DNA of 64,000 nt from Lysinibacillus composti. GTDB lineage: Bacteria > Bacillota > Bacilli > Bacillales_A > Planococcaceae. Positions 25,586 through 33,938 of the stretch are shown here, piece by piece. The stretch lies in the NCBI RefSeq assembly GCF_016908465.1, contig NZ_JAFBDY010000006.1, positions 124,001-188,000 of the forward strand, given 5' to 3'. The notes under the pieces are model-generated. The model did no database searches. It saw only the letters and a program-made list of their open reading frames with translations, and was not told the DNA's origin. How positions within the stretch are numbered: position 1 is the first letter of the stretch; the number at the start of each line of letters is the position of its first letter. A program made the position numbers and the translations under genes.

Positions 25586-26606
25586 TTGCTAGAACCTCCT
25601 CTATTTGTACATTTCTATTTTTAATAAACTGGACTACTTTTTCTGTTTCAGTATCTGCACCGACAATTTCAATGATTAAATTTCCAAAAGGTATTTTCTG
25701 AAGTTCTGTAATATTTCCGAATAAAACATTGATATCCACACTAAATTTTTTAACTACTTCTGATACAATTGGTTGGCCAACATCTACTCCAATAAACTTT
25801 AATTTAAAAATTCGTTCATTTGGATTTGCAACTTGTAATTGCTCATAAATGGATTGAGGAATTTCATCACGAACGACCGATTGTACGAAGTCTCGTGTCG
25901 TTTTTGTTTTAGGTGCCGAAAAAATTTCTAAAACATTGCCAGTTTCAATTATTTGACCATTTTCCATAACGGCAACGCGATTACAAATTTCTCGAATCAC
26001 TTCCATCTCATGGGTAATAATTAAAATCGTAATGTTGTACTCAATATTTACACGCTTTAGTAATTCCAATATCGATTTTGTCGTTTGTGGATCAAGTGCT
26101 GATGTTGCTTCATCACAAAGTAAGATTTTCGGATTTGTTACTAACGCCCTCGCAATCCCGACCCTTTGTTTCTGCCCACCTGATAATTGATCGATATAAG
26201 CAGTTGTTTTACTTTCTAACCCTACAAACTTTAATACTTCATTGACACGTTTTTCAATTTCCCGTTTGTTTACTCCACTAAGGGTTAATGGCATTGCCAC
26301 GTTATCGAAAACAGTTTTGGAAGAAAGTAGATTGAAATGTTGAAAGATCATTCCGATATTTTTCTTTTCTTCTCGTAATTGTCGTTTACTGAGAGTCGTT
26401 AAGTCTTTCCCATCGACAATTACTTTACCTTCAGTTGGAGTTTCTAATAGATTTACTGTTCTTATTAGCGTACTTTTCCCCGCACCACTAAACCCAATGA
26501 CACCAAAAATGTCACCTTTATTAACTTTCAAATCTATATGATCCAACGCTTTTATTATTTTTTTATCTAATCGATATTGTTTCGATGTTCCTATAAACTC
26601 AATCAT
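25527..26606 (-). CDS. metN: MetN-type ABC transporter ATP-binding protein
   Basis: ATPase of the MetNIQ family, 359 aa. The ATG at 26606 follows AAAAGGAGG. Walker A GFSGAGKST, Q-loop IFQHFNLL, signature LSGGQKQR, Walker B ILLCDEATSALDP and switch VVI-like ITHEM are present, followed by the C-terminal NIL regulatory domain (KFIGVDVGQPIVSEV onward). The last 19 or so residues (CKPRNYSGSDLGNPIYG) run into the start of metI, making the protein longer than usual; a small indel near the original stop could explain this. Confidence 0.9.
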   Translation of the reverse strand: MIEFIGTSKQYRLDKKIIKALDHIDLKVNKGDIFGVIGFSGAGKSTLIRTVNLLETPTEGKVIVDGKDLTTLSKRQLREEKKNIGMIFQHFNLLSSKTVFDNVAMPLTLSGVNKREIEKRVNEVLKFVGLESKTTAYIDQLSGGQKQRVGIARALVTNPKILLCDEATSALDPQTTKSILELLKRVNIEYNITILIITHEMEVIREICNRVAVMENGQIIETGNVLEIFSAPKTKTTRDFVQSVVRDEIPQSIYEQLQVANPNERIFKLKFIGVDVGQPIVSEVVKKFSVDINVLFGNITELQKIPFGNLIIEIVGADTETEKVVQFIKNRNVQIEEVLANGCKPRNYSGSDLGNPIYG

Positions 26607-26630
26607 TGTTAAACCTCCTTTTGACAAGTG

Positions 26631-27470
26631 TTAAAATACAGGAACGACAGCCCCTTCGTATTCAGATTCAAAAAATTCTTTCGCCTTTTCACTTGTTAAC
26701 CATTTCACAACTGTTTGAATAGCTTCATCATCTTTTCTTTCTGGCAATGCGGAAATAATGTTTACATATGGCGAATTCGCATCTTCAATAATCAATGCAT
26801 CTTCAAGTGGATTGAACCCACCTTCTAGTGCATAATTAGTGTTTATGGCAGCTACATCCACATCTTCAAGAGAGCGATTTAACAAAGCAGCATCTACAGC
26901 AATAAATTCAAGTTCTTTGTCGTTTTCTACAATATCCTCAACCATGTAATCCCCTTCTTTAATAGGGTCAAGTTTGATGATTCCATTTTCGTCAAAAAGT
27001 AATAATGCACGAGAGAAATTCACAACATCCTTTGGTACAGCTACTTTTGCACCTTGTGGTAAATCGTTAATATCAGTAATTGTTTTAGAATAAACTCCAA
27101 AAGGTTCAATATGAATGCCTGCAACATTGACAAGATTTAATCCTGCTTCTTTATTAATTTGCTCCATGTAAGGGACGTGTTGGAAATAGTTAAAATCAAG
27201 TTCACCTTCAGCAGTTAATTGGTTTGTTTGAATGCCATCATTTCCAGTGATTATCTCTAATTGCACGCCATCTTTTTCTAAATCAGGCGCTAAATATTCA
27301 AGTACTTCTGCATGGGGGACAGATGAAGCACCGACTTTTAGTACGGTTACCTCTTGCTCTTCTTTTGACTCAGTAGATGTTGAAGCAGTGGTAGTTGTTT
27401 CTGTATTACTGCAAGCTGCTAATAAGATGAAGGTAAAAATTGATATGGCAATTAGTAAATGTTTTTTCAT
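26631..27470 (-). CDS. metQ: MetQ-type substrate-binding lipoprotein
   Basis: NlpA/MetQ lipoprotein, 279 aa, with signal and lipobox LAAC, Thr/Ser linker, and family segments VGASSVPHAEVLEYL, DFNYFQHVPYMEQ, IHIEPFGVYSKT and VAAINTNYALEGG. AAAAGGATGA precedes the ATG. First gene of the operon metQ-metN-metI-metQ2-monooxygenase-dehydrogenase. Two binding proteins for one permease suggest a widened substrate range. No S-box riboswitch was seen in the 170-bp leader. Confidence 0.9.
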   Translation of the reverse strand: MKKHLLIAISIFTFILLAACSNTETTTTASTSTESKEEQEVTVLKVGASSVPHAEVLEYLAPDLEKDGVQLEIITGNDGIQTNQLTAEGELDFNYFQHVPYMEQINKEAGLNLVNVAGIHIEPFGVYSKTITDINDLPQGAKVAVPKDVVNFSRALLLFDENGIIKLDPIKEGDYMVEDIVENDKELEFIAVDAALLNRSLEDVDVAAINTNYALEGGFNPLEDALIIEDANSPYVNIISALPERKDDEAIQTVVKWLTSEKAKEFFESEYEGAVVPVF

Positions 27471-27640
27471 ATAAGTCTCATCCTTTTCATTGTTTATTTA
27501 CCAAAATTAAATTTAATTAATTTCTCCTACAGAGGGGGATGATTCGGATATCCACTCCCCCCACAACATATTTCTTATATTATTTATAGTTTTACTAGGA
27601 TTTAGATTAAAATGGATTTAAATAATGTGATACAAGATCA

Positions 27641-28639
27641 TTACTCAAATAAATCAGTTGATAAATACCTTAACCCTGTATCAGGAAGTATTGCGACAAT
27701 TTTCTTCCCTTTATTTTCAGGTCGTTTGGCTAATTGTGTGGCAGCCCATATCGCAGCTCCAGAGGACGTCCCTACTAATATTCCATCTGATTTGGCAACT
27801 GCTCTTGCTGCTTCATTCGCCTGGCTCGTTTCAACTTCAATTACTTCATCAATCACTTCTTTGTTCACGTTTACTGGAACTCTTTTTTCTTCCACATCTG
27901 AGAATCGATGAACACCTGTAATCTCTGGTATATCTGGATTTTCAACCGTTGGAATTGAGTTAGTAGCAGGCTCAACTCCTACAATTTTAATAGTAGAGTT
28001 TTTTGATTTTAGAAATGCACCAGCACCACTTAAAGTACCACCAGTCCCTACTGTTGCCACTAAAATATCCACTTCACCATCTGTATCTTCCCAAATTTCA
28101 GGACCTGTTGTTTCAAAGTGAATTCTCGGATTTGCTTCGTTCTCCAGTTGATGTAAAAAGATTGAATTTTGTTGCTTTGATATTACTTTTTCCTTTAATA
28201 CATTAATAACTTCCACAAAGTCGCCATCTGATTCTTCAATTGTCTGCAAAATTTCAGGTACGTCAGAAAATGGAACAACTTCTGCACCAAGTGCACGAAT
28301 GGCTTTTGTTCGCTCTACACTTACATTGTCTTGTATATATATTTTTAATTTATACCCTTTCGCTGCTGCTATAGCTGCAAGGCCAATTCCTGTATTTCCA
28401 CTTGTTGTTTCGATGATGGAATCCCCTTCTTTTAGTAACCCTTTTTGTTCTGCATCTTCAATCATTGCTTTAGCAATTCGATCTTTTACACTATTAGCCG
28501 GATTTAAGTACTCCAATTTCACAATTATCTCTGCTTCTAATTGATGTTGTTTTTCATAATTCACGATTTCTAACAATGGTGTTTTTCCAACAAGTTCGAT
28601 AATCGACTTCTTAATTTTGTTTGAAGTGATTTTACTCAT
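27641..28639 (-). CDS. cysK: cysteine synthase A-type enzyme
   Basis: PLP-dependent O-acetylserine sulfhydrylase family, 332 aa. PLP lysine in NPANSVKDR, substrate loop TSGNTGIGLA, phosphate loop GTGGTLSG and the C-terminal PDTGLRYLST are all present. AAGGGGG precedes the ATG at 28639. It makes cysteine from O-acetylserine and sulfide, consistent with the downstream desulfurisation operon supplying sulfur. It has its own promoter (28714-28742). Confidence 0.92.
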   Translation of the reverse strand: MSKITSNKIKKSIIELVGKTPLLEIVNYEKQHQLEAEIIVKLEYLNPANSVKDRIAKAMIEDAEQKGLLKEGDSIIETTSGNTGIGLAAIAAAKGYKLKIYIQDNVSVERTKAIRALGAEVVPFSDVPEILQTIEESDGDFVEVINVLKEKVISKQQNSIFLHQLENEANPRIHFETTGPEIWEDTDGEVDILVATVGTGGTLSGAGAFLKSKNSTIKIVGVEPATNSIPTVENPDIPEITGVHRFSDVEEKRVPVNVNKEVIDEVIEVETSQANEAARAVAKSDGILVGTSSGAAIWAATQLAKRPENKGKKIVAILPDTGLRYLSTDLFE

Positions 28640-28713
28640 TTCATTTCCCCCTTAAAATTAACCCCTCTGCCATTACCTACATAACCAATAAGAATAGTAG
28701 GTGTTATAAACAC

Positions 28714-28742
28714 ATTTAACACCAATTAGAATATTTTGGCAA
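28714..28742 (-). promoter_or_regulatory. cysK promoter
   Basis: On the reverse strand TTGCCA, a 17-bp spacer and TTAAAT form a sigma-A-like promoter. The upstream 50 bp (AATTTCTATCAATT ... ATTGCCAAA) closely resemble the region before the GNAT gene, implying common regulation. Confidence 0.6.
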
Positions 28743-28857
28743 TAGTTTTTCAATTTTGAATTGATAGAAATTTCCAATCACTAGAAATGGATGTCGGCGG
28801 TTATGTTTCAAACATACTTTCTCATTCCTAAAAATCAATCAACAATAGATTTTCCCA

Positions 28858-28916
28858 TTAAAAAATCCTTTCTCATTTAGGTTGATGATCAGTCTAAACC
28901 TAATAGAAAGGATTCT
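28858..28916 (-). terminator. terminator of the GNAT gene
   Basis: AATCCTTTCT and AGAAAGGATT, with an inner TTAGGTT/AACCTAA stem, pair across the region; on the reverse strand TTTTTTAA follows. It lies 10 bp beyond the stop. Confidence 0.85.
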
Positions 28917-28925
28917 TATTTCATC

Positions 28926-29447
28926 TTATATCTCAAGTACTAAGACATTACTTGGAATGCGGTAGCAACGAGTGTTTGGTTTTAAGTTCAATTCAATTTC
29001 AGCATCTCGTTCAAATCCAAATTTCTCGTATAAACGAATAGCGGAGGTCATAATTTCCCCTGTAAACAAATACATATATTCTTCATCTTTTTCATAAGTG
29101 TAATGAATGCCTACCTCTAATAAACTACGTGCAATTCCCAATCCTCGATGATTTGGTGAGACAGCTAAGTAGCGAAGTAAAGTATAATTAACACCATATT
29201 GGGATCCTTTATAAGCTGTGTCACTACTCGCATATAGACTTGCAGATCCAACAATTTCGCCATTGTATTTTGCAACAAAGATTTCTTCTACCTCTGGATC
29301 TTCTACGGCACCTTTAATGTCAGCTAAATATTTTTCCCAAAAGTTTGGATCAGTATAACTACCTTGATATTGCAAATAACTCTTAACAAGCAATTCGCGG
29401 ACTCCTTCTTTATCCTGTGGTTGTAATTTCTCTACTGTTAATGACAT
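28926..29447 (-). CDS. GNAT-family N-acetyltransferase
   Basis: Acetyltransferase of 173 aa. AAGGAGG precedes the ATG at 29447. The acetyl-CoA site is seen as LAVSPNHRGLGIARSLL (the R/Q-x-x-G-x-G/A motif), preceded by VAKYNGEIVGSASLY and followed by RLYEKFGFERD. It shares promoter sequence with cysK, so the acetylated substrate may belong to sulfur metabolism; this is inference. Confidence 0.85.
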   Translation of the reverse strand: MSLTVEKLQPQDKEGVRELLVKSYLQYQGSYTDPNFWEKYLADIKGAVEDPEVEEIFVAKYNGEIVGSASLYASSDTAYKGSQYGVNYTLLRYLAVSPNHRGLGIARSLLEVGIHYTYEKDEEYMYLFTGEIMTSAIRLYEKFGFERDAEIELNLKPNTRCYRIPSNVLVLEI

Positions 29448-29839
29448 ATGATTGCCTCCTTAAATTGATCCTTATCAAATAACCTACTTAACAAATAAGG
29501 TTAGTTCGTGTTGTTAAAAATTTAACATTAAGTAGAATAATTTGGCAATAACAATTAAACTTTGTACTAATAGAAATTTTTAATCATTAGAAAAAGAAGA
29601 ACAATAGTAGTTTAATAAACTCTATGTTTAAAAAATGAGGCTGTCTTAAAATAGACAGCCTCTTTAGAAAAGTTTAGGGTAGAATAGCGTGTGCGTGAAT
29701 GTGCATGATACCATTGAAATGAAAGAATCATTAAAATTGACACACGACATCATTTTCAATCTTCCAGGAACACATTTTTCTCAATTCGCTAATATGATTA
29801 GAACTCCAAAGTAAATAATCAGGGAGATAAATAACTTTG
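29448..29839. other. 392-bp intergenic region with GNAT promoter and a convergent terminator
   Basis: The reverse strand carries TTGCCA (29543-29548), 17 bp, TTAAAT (29520-29525): the GNAT promoter. At 29637-29662 GAGGCTGTC/GACAGCCTC forms a hairpin followed on the reverse strand by ATTTTTT, which can end the transcript of the peptidase at 29840. A 40-codon frame between about 29690 and 29816 has no ribosome-binding site and is not called. Confidence 0.6.
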
Positions 29840-30409
29840 TTATGGAGACTCAGGAGGTCGCTCTCCTCGTTGTAAATCATAGATACTTAGGCCGAAATCC
29901 ATTTGTAAATGAGGGTAATCCTTAAATTTAGGCCAATCTCCCCCCCACTTGAAACCAAGGGATTTTGCTATGATGACAACTTCCGTCCAATCCGCTACAC
30001 CATTCCCATTCCCATCATAATTCATATCCCAAATGACATCTCCTGTTGGGGTTTTGATTGCAAAATCAACGGCAAGGCCGAAATTATGATAAGACTCTCC
30101 ACCTTTTGCATGTGTCACAATATTCCCCTCCACCGAGCGTCCAATCTCATATAGCCGATCTTGATCTTCCGCGCTTCGGAAACTATCCGTAATCACGATT
30201 GTAATTCCTGAATTAGCAGACCGTTGTATTAGTTCATCTGCCTTTTCCTGCACAATAGGATGAGTGTTTGTTGGCGCGGGAGCATCTTCATTTATCTCTG
30301 GTTCAAAAGGAAGTTCTAACTGTGTTAGGTATCGATTATAGAAAATGATAATGAGTAAAACTAAGAAAATAAATAATATAAATAAATTACTAATCCAATT
30401 AATCTTCAA
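29840..30409 (-). CDS. CwlK-like membrane-anchored M15 peptidase
   Basis: Peptidoglycan L,D/D,D-peptidase of the M15 family, 189 aa. One N-terminal membrane anchor (about 8-25) precedes an acidic linker and the catalytic domain with zinc ligands in SYHNFGLAVDFAI and DYPHLQM, plus TDSFRSAEDQDRLY. It probably trims cell-wall peptides outside the membrane. The TTG start at 30409 is uncertain: ATGAAAGCAAAAAAG just upstream is one base out of frame, and one extra A would give a natural MKAKKVLKINW start. Confidence 0.82.
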   Translation of the reverse strand: MKINWISNLFILFIFLVLLIIIFYNRYLTQLELPFEPEINEDAPAPTNTHPIVQEKADELIQRSANSGITIVITDSFRSAEDQDRLYEIGRSVEGNIVTHAKGGESYHNFGLAVDFAIKTPTGDVIWDMNYDGNGNGVADWTEVVIIAKSLGFKWGGDWPKFKDYPHLQMDFGLSIYDLQRGERPPESP

Positions 30410-30475
30410 AACTTTTTTGCTTTCATCTCCATTTACGTATATTTTTTCACTTGTAAACGCATTCTTAGGAAATCT

Positions 30476-33400
30476 CTAAATCATGAGGATTTCCCGAATT
30501 TCTTCTTCGGTTAAAGTGATTGATGTTTTTTCATCAAATTCAATGATATCTGCTATTAGATTTTTCTTTTTTTCCTGTAGTTCGTTCATTTTTTCCTCAA
30601 TCGTGCCACGTGCTAACAGTTTAATAACTTGAACTGTATTTTTCTGACCCATTCTATGTGCACGGCTCATCGCTTGATCTTCTACAGCTGGGTTCCACCA
30701 CAAATCATATAAAATCACGGTGTCTGCCCCAGTTAAATTAAGACCAGTTCCTCCTGCTTTTAATGAAATTAAAAATAAATCACGCTCTCCATCGTTGAAT
30801 CGATTGCATAGCTCAACACGTTTTTCTGAAGGCGTATGGCCATCAAGATAGAAATATGGTTGATTTCTTATTGTGAGTTCTCGTCCAATAAGCTCCAACA
30901 TCTTTGTGAATTGTGAAAAAATCAACACTCTTTTACCTGAATGTTTGGATTCCTCAAGTATTTGAAGAAGCTGCTCAAATTTTGCTGAACCACCTTTATA
31001 CCCTTCTACAAACAAGCCGGGGTGACAACAAATTTGGCGTAATCTCGTTAATCCCGCTAAAATACGAATACGATTTTCCCGAAAACTCTCTTTATCCAAG
31101 TGTTTCAATGCATCATATCTTAGTTTCGCTAAAAAAGCGGCATATAGTTTCTTTTGTTCAGGAAGCAACTCAGAAAATCCAAGTTCTTCATTTTTGCCTG
31201 GTAACTCCGCAAGTACTTCTTCTTTTAAGCGTCGAAGTAAAAATGGACGTACTCTTTTGGAGATAGATTTTCTTGTTAAGAAACTATATTCCTCTAGCCC
31301 CTGAAATAGTTGAGGAAACACAACATGATAAATTGACCATAATTCTTCTGCTCTATTTTCAACAGGTGTTCCAGTCAATGCAAAACGGTGATCTGCTTTT
31401 ATTTTTTTCACCGCCCGCGCAGTTTGAGTTACTGGATTTTTAAATGCTTGTGCTTCATCAAAAAAAACAGTATGAAACGTTTGCTTCTCATACCAGGCTA
31501 AATCACGACGTATTAATGGATACGAAGTAATAAGCACAGATATGTCACTATCATCTAGAGACTTCAAAAGCTCTTTTCGTGCGGATAGCTCCCCATCAAT
31601 GACGATGGCTTGAAGTTCAGGAGCAAATGCCATTATTTCATGCAACCAGTTGTATGTTAAAGAAGAAGGACACACAATCAAAACCTGTTGCTTCCTAGCC
31701 TTAATGTTTTCTAATTCAGAAACAATGAACGCAATACTTTGCACAGTTTTCCCAAGTCCCATATCATCTGCTAATACACCACCAAATCCATAGCTAGCAA
31801 GGGACTTCATCCATTTAAAACCTTGTATTTGATAGTCTCTTAAAACCTCTTCTAAACTTGTTGGAATTTCAAAATCCAATGTTTCTGGATGAAGTAATCG
31901 GTCGATTAATTGTCGGAATGATTCCTCAGGCGAAAATACCTCACTCTCATCGATTAATTCAAGAAATTTTAAACTCTCTAATATAGGCATATTGAACGTA
32001 GTTTCGATATCATCATCCTGAATTGGAGCAGTCAGTAAGAACCTACGTATTTCTTCCATTTCCTTTAAATTAAGGGATAATAATGAGTCATTGGGTAGAC
32101 GATAATATTTTCGCTTAACTTGAATTGCTTGTAAGATCTCCTTTACTTGTTCATCTGAAATACCGTCCATCTTAAATTTAAATTCCAACCAATCTGTACG
32201 TTCTTTTTTCAGTTTTACAACAATTTTAGGAAATACATCTTTTTTGACGAGTCGATTGCGAACAGCTGTTGTCGCGTAAATTTGTGCAAGTGGTTGAAGT
32301 GTTGGAACCACATCATTTAAAAAGTCAAATTCCAACTCTTCATTTTGCATAAAGTATCCCCCATCAGTTTTCATAAACCCACTAGTATCCAAGATTTCTA
32401 GAATTTCTTGTTCTTTCTTATAATCTCTTAAAATCATTGGACCTATTGGATGTTCACTTTTTTCTAGGGGTTGAATCACCACATGATCATATTGAAATTC
32501 GAGACCAACCAACAGTCTATTTTTCAGGCGATCCAAGTAAATCTTGGCAACAAGTGGTGTTCTCCTCATTTCCTCAATTAACTGTTCTGACAGATTAACA
32601 TGGCTAATTTTTCTCAAACTTGGTACCACTTTGTTAAGAAATATATCTATTTGTTCACGAGGAATCGGTACTGTGTTCATATCAGGTGTTACAAGCATTT
32701 CCTGCAGCTCATCTAACCGTTCATAATCATCGCCATCCAATTGATAGACTTTCCCCTCACTTAATACAGCATTATATGCACTAAAAAGTAGCATTTTTTC
32801 GAAACCTTTAGCGGTCATTTGAAATTCTTTATTAAGTGATTCTACAAAAATTTGTAGAGGAGGGGCTCCTTCTACTAGATGTAGATGCTGAGTTTGTTCA
32901 CGTTGATCAACCAATATAGAGTTCGCTTTAGTAAGTAGCGGCATGAGTTCACCCCATGTAGAAGGTGGAATAAGTAATACGTCTTCTCCGATTGTTTTAG
33001 CTGTGTCCTTTGATAAAGCATTGTGATACACCATCTCATCACGGACCACTTTTATTAGATATTGCAGCACTACGTCGTCTTGTTTGTCAAAACAATGCTC
33101 ATTGGGATCAAAATTTAGTTTACATGACAATGTACATTGTTTACCCAATTTTACATGTTGTAGAAATGAACGAATTGGTGAGATCTTCGTTTGATCGATG
33201 TAAAGTTGGACACCAAACAAATATTGACCATTTCTAATTAAACAAGGTTTTAGGACAAACTGAACTTCTAATACTTTTCTATTTTCAAAATGAAGTTGAT
33301 GACGACTTTTCCTAATAGGTTCGTCCTGGAAAAGTGTCATAAAGCTATTTGATAATTGGTGCTCATTTGATTGTTCCACTTGCGCATCAGTTTGACTTTT

Positions 33401-33685
33401 TTCATATTTCTTCTTATCAACAATCGCTAGTAACACAGCCGCAACATGTTGACAATTCTTACTAAAACCTGCCAGAGTTGGACAACTACAGGACGCTTCG
33501 ATACTACCTGAGACACTTTTGATTGTGACACGGAAGTCTTCTGCAGCCTTAACAGTAGCTATACATTGTTCCGCGTTATAGTCATGAATGTTTACTTTAT
33601 TTGCACGATAATAAGATTCGCCTCTTTTGAAGGAGACGGAGCCACACATTTCTTTAATAATTTTATGACTGACTTTGATCTCCAT
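30476..33685 (-). CDS. SWIM zinc-finger SNF2-type ATPase
   Basis: Large Swi2/Snf2 DNA-translocase, 1069 aa. The N-terminal SWIM finger (CSCPTLAGFSKNCQH, C-x-C-xn-C-x-H) precedes a long middle region (about 100-600). The helicase core follows: LADDMGLGKTVQS (Walker A), FFDEAQAFKNP (DEAQ-type box), ALTGTPVENR, and the C-terminal SGKRVLIFSQFT, LISLKAGGTGLNLT and DQAMSRAHRMGQ motifs. AAGGAG precedes the ATG at 33685. Related proteins act in transcription recycling or DNA repair; it stands alone, with no methylase or nuclease partner. Confidence 0.92.
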   Translation of the reverse strand: MEIKVSHKIIKEMCGSVSFKRGESYYRANKVNIHDYNAEQCIATVKAAEDFRVTIKSVSGSIEASCSCPTLAGFSKNCQHVAAVLLAIVDKKKYEKSQTDAQVEQSNEHQLSNSFMTLFQDEPIRKSRHQLHFENRKVLEVQFVLKPCLIRNGQYLFGVQLYIDQTKISPIRSFLQHVKLGKQCTLSCKLNFDPNEHCFDKQDDVVLQYLIKVVRDEMVYHNALSKDTAKTIGEDVLLIPPSTWGELMPLLTKANSILVDQREQTQHLHLVEGAPPLQIFVESLNKEFQMTAKGFEKMLLFSAYNAVLSEGKVYQLDGDDYERLDELQEMLVTPDMNTVPIPREQIDIFLNKVVPSLRKISHVNLSEQLIEEMRRTPLVAKIYLDRLKNRLLVGLEFQYDHVVIQPLEKSEHPIGPMILRDYKKEQEILEILDTSGFMKTDGGYFMQNEELEFDFLNDVVPTLQPLAQIYATTAVRNRLVKKDVFPKIVVKLKKERTDWLEFKFKMDGISDEQVKEILQAIQVKRKYYRLPNDSLLSLNLKEMEEIRRFLLTAPIQDDDIETTFNMPILESLKFLELIDESEVFSPEESFRQLIDRLLHPETLDFEIPTSLEEVLRDYQIQGFKWMKSLASYGFGGVLADDMGLGKTVQSIAFIVSELENIKARKQQVLIVCPSSLTYNWLHEIMAFAPELQAIVIDGELSARKELLKSLDDSDISVLITSYPLIRRDLAWYEKQTFHTVFFDEAQAFKNPVTQTARAVKKIKADHRFALTGTPVENRAEELWSIYHVVFPQLFQGLEEYSFLTRKSISKRVRPFLLRRLKEEVLAELPGKNEELGFSELLPEQKKLYAAFLAKLRYDALKHLDKESFRENRIRILAGLTRLRQICCHPGLFVEGYKGGSAKFEQLLQILEESKHSGKRVLIFSQFTKMLELIGRELTIRNQPYFYLDGHTPSEKRVELCNRFNDGERDLFLISLKAGGTGLNLTGADTVILYDLWWNPAVEDQAMSRAHRMGQKNTVQVIKLLARGTIEEKMNELQEKKKNLIADIIEFDEKTSITLTEEEIREILMI

Positions 33686-33850
33686 GTATTCCGCTCCTTC
33701 CTTGCCATTAACACAAAAATGATCGTTCTTTTTATCACTAATGCTTATTTTATCACGTATTTTAGAGTCAATCGACAGATAGGTTACTGATTAATTTTAC
33801 TAAGTGCAATTGATAAGGTTTTTTATATTATTTTATTTATAATAAACAAA

Positions 33851-33886
33851 TAAAAAGAGAGTAAACAGATTGCTGTATACTCTCTT
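33851..33886 (-). terminator. terminator of the first CoA-transferase operon (GTAAACAG hairpin, copy 3)
   Basis: AAGAGAGTAAACAG and CTGTATACTCTCTT pair with one mismatch; on the reverse strand T-rich sequence follows. It is the third member of the hairpin family at 7574 and 17662. Confidence 0.7.
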
Positions 33887-33938
33887 AATTTAAGATTATT
33901 TAGTTTTTGCGACTTTCTAAAATCCAAATTCTTATAGC

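Noticed and set aside
27471-27640. S-box (SAM) or T-box leader before metQ
   Set aside because: The 170-bp leader lacks the conserved S-box and T-box sequence blocks and has only a weak G/C-run hairpin.
29690-29816. Short GTG-initiated frame between GNAT and CwlK-like genes
   Set aside because: No ribosome-binding site and no domain; likely chance opening or old debris.
30476-33685. SNF2 protein as part of a defence system
   Set aside because: No methyltransferase, nuclease or other defence gene is adjacent; the SWIM-SNF2 architecture is a common housekeeping-type Bacilli protein.
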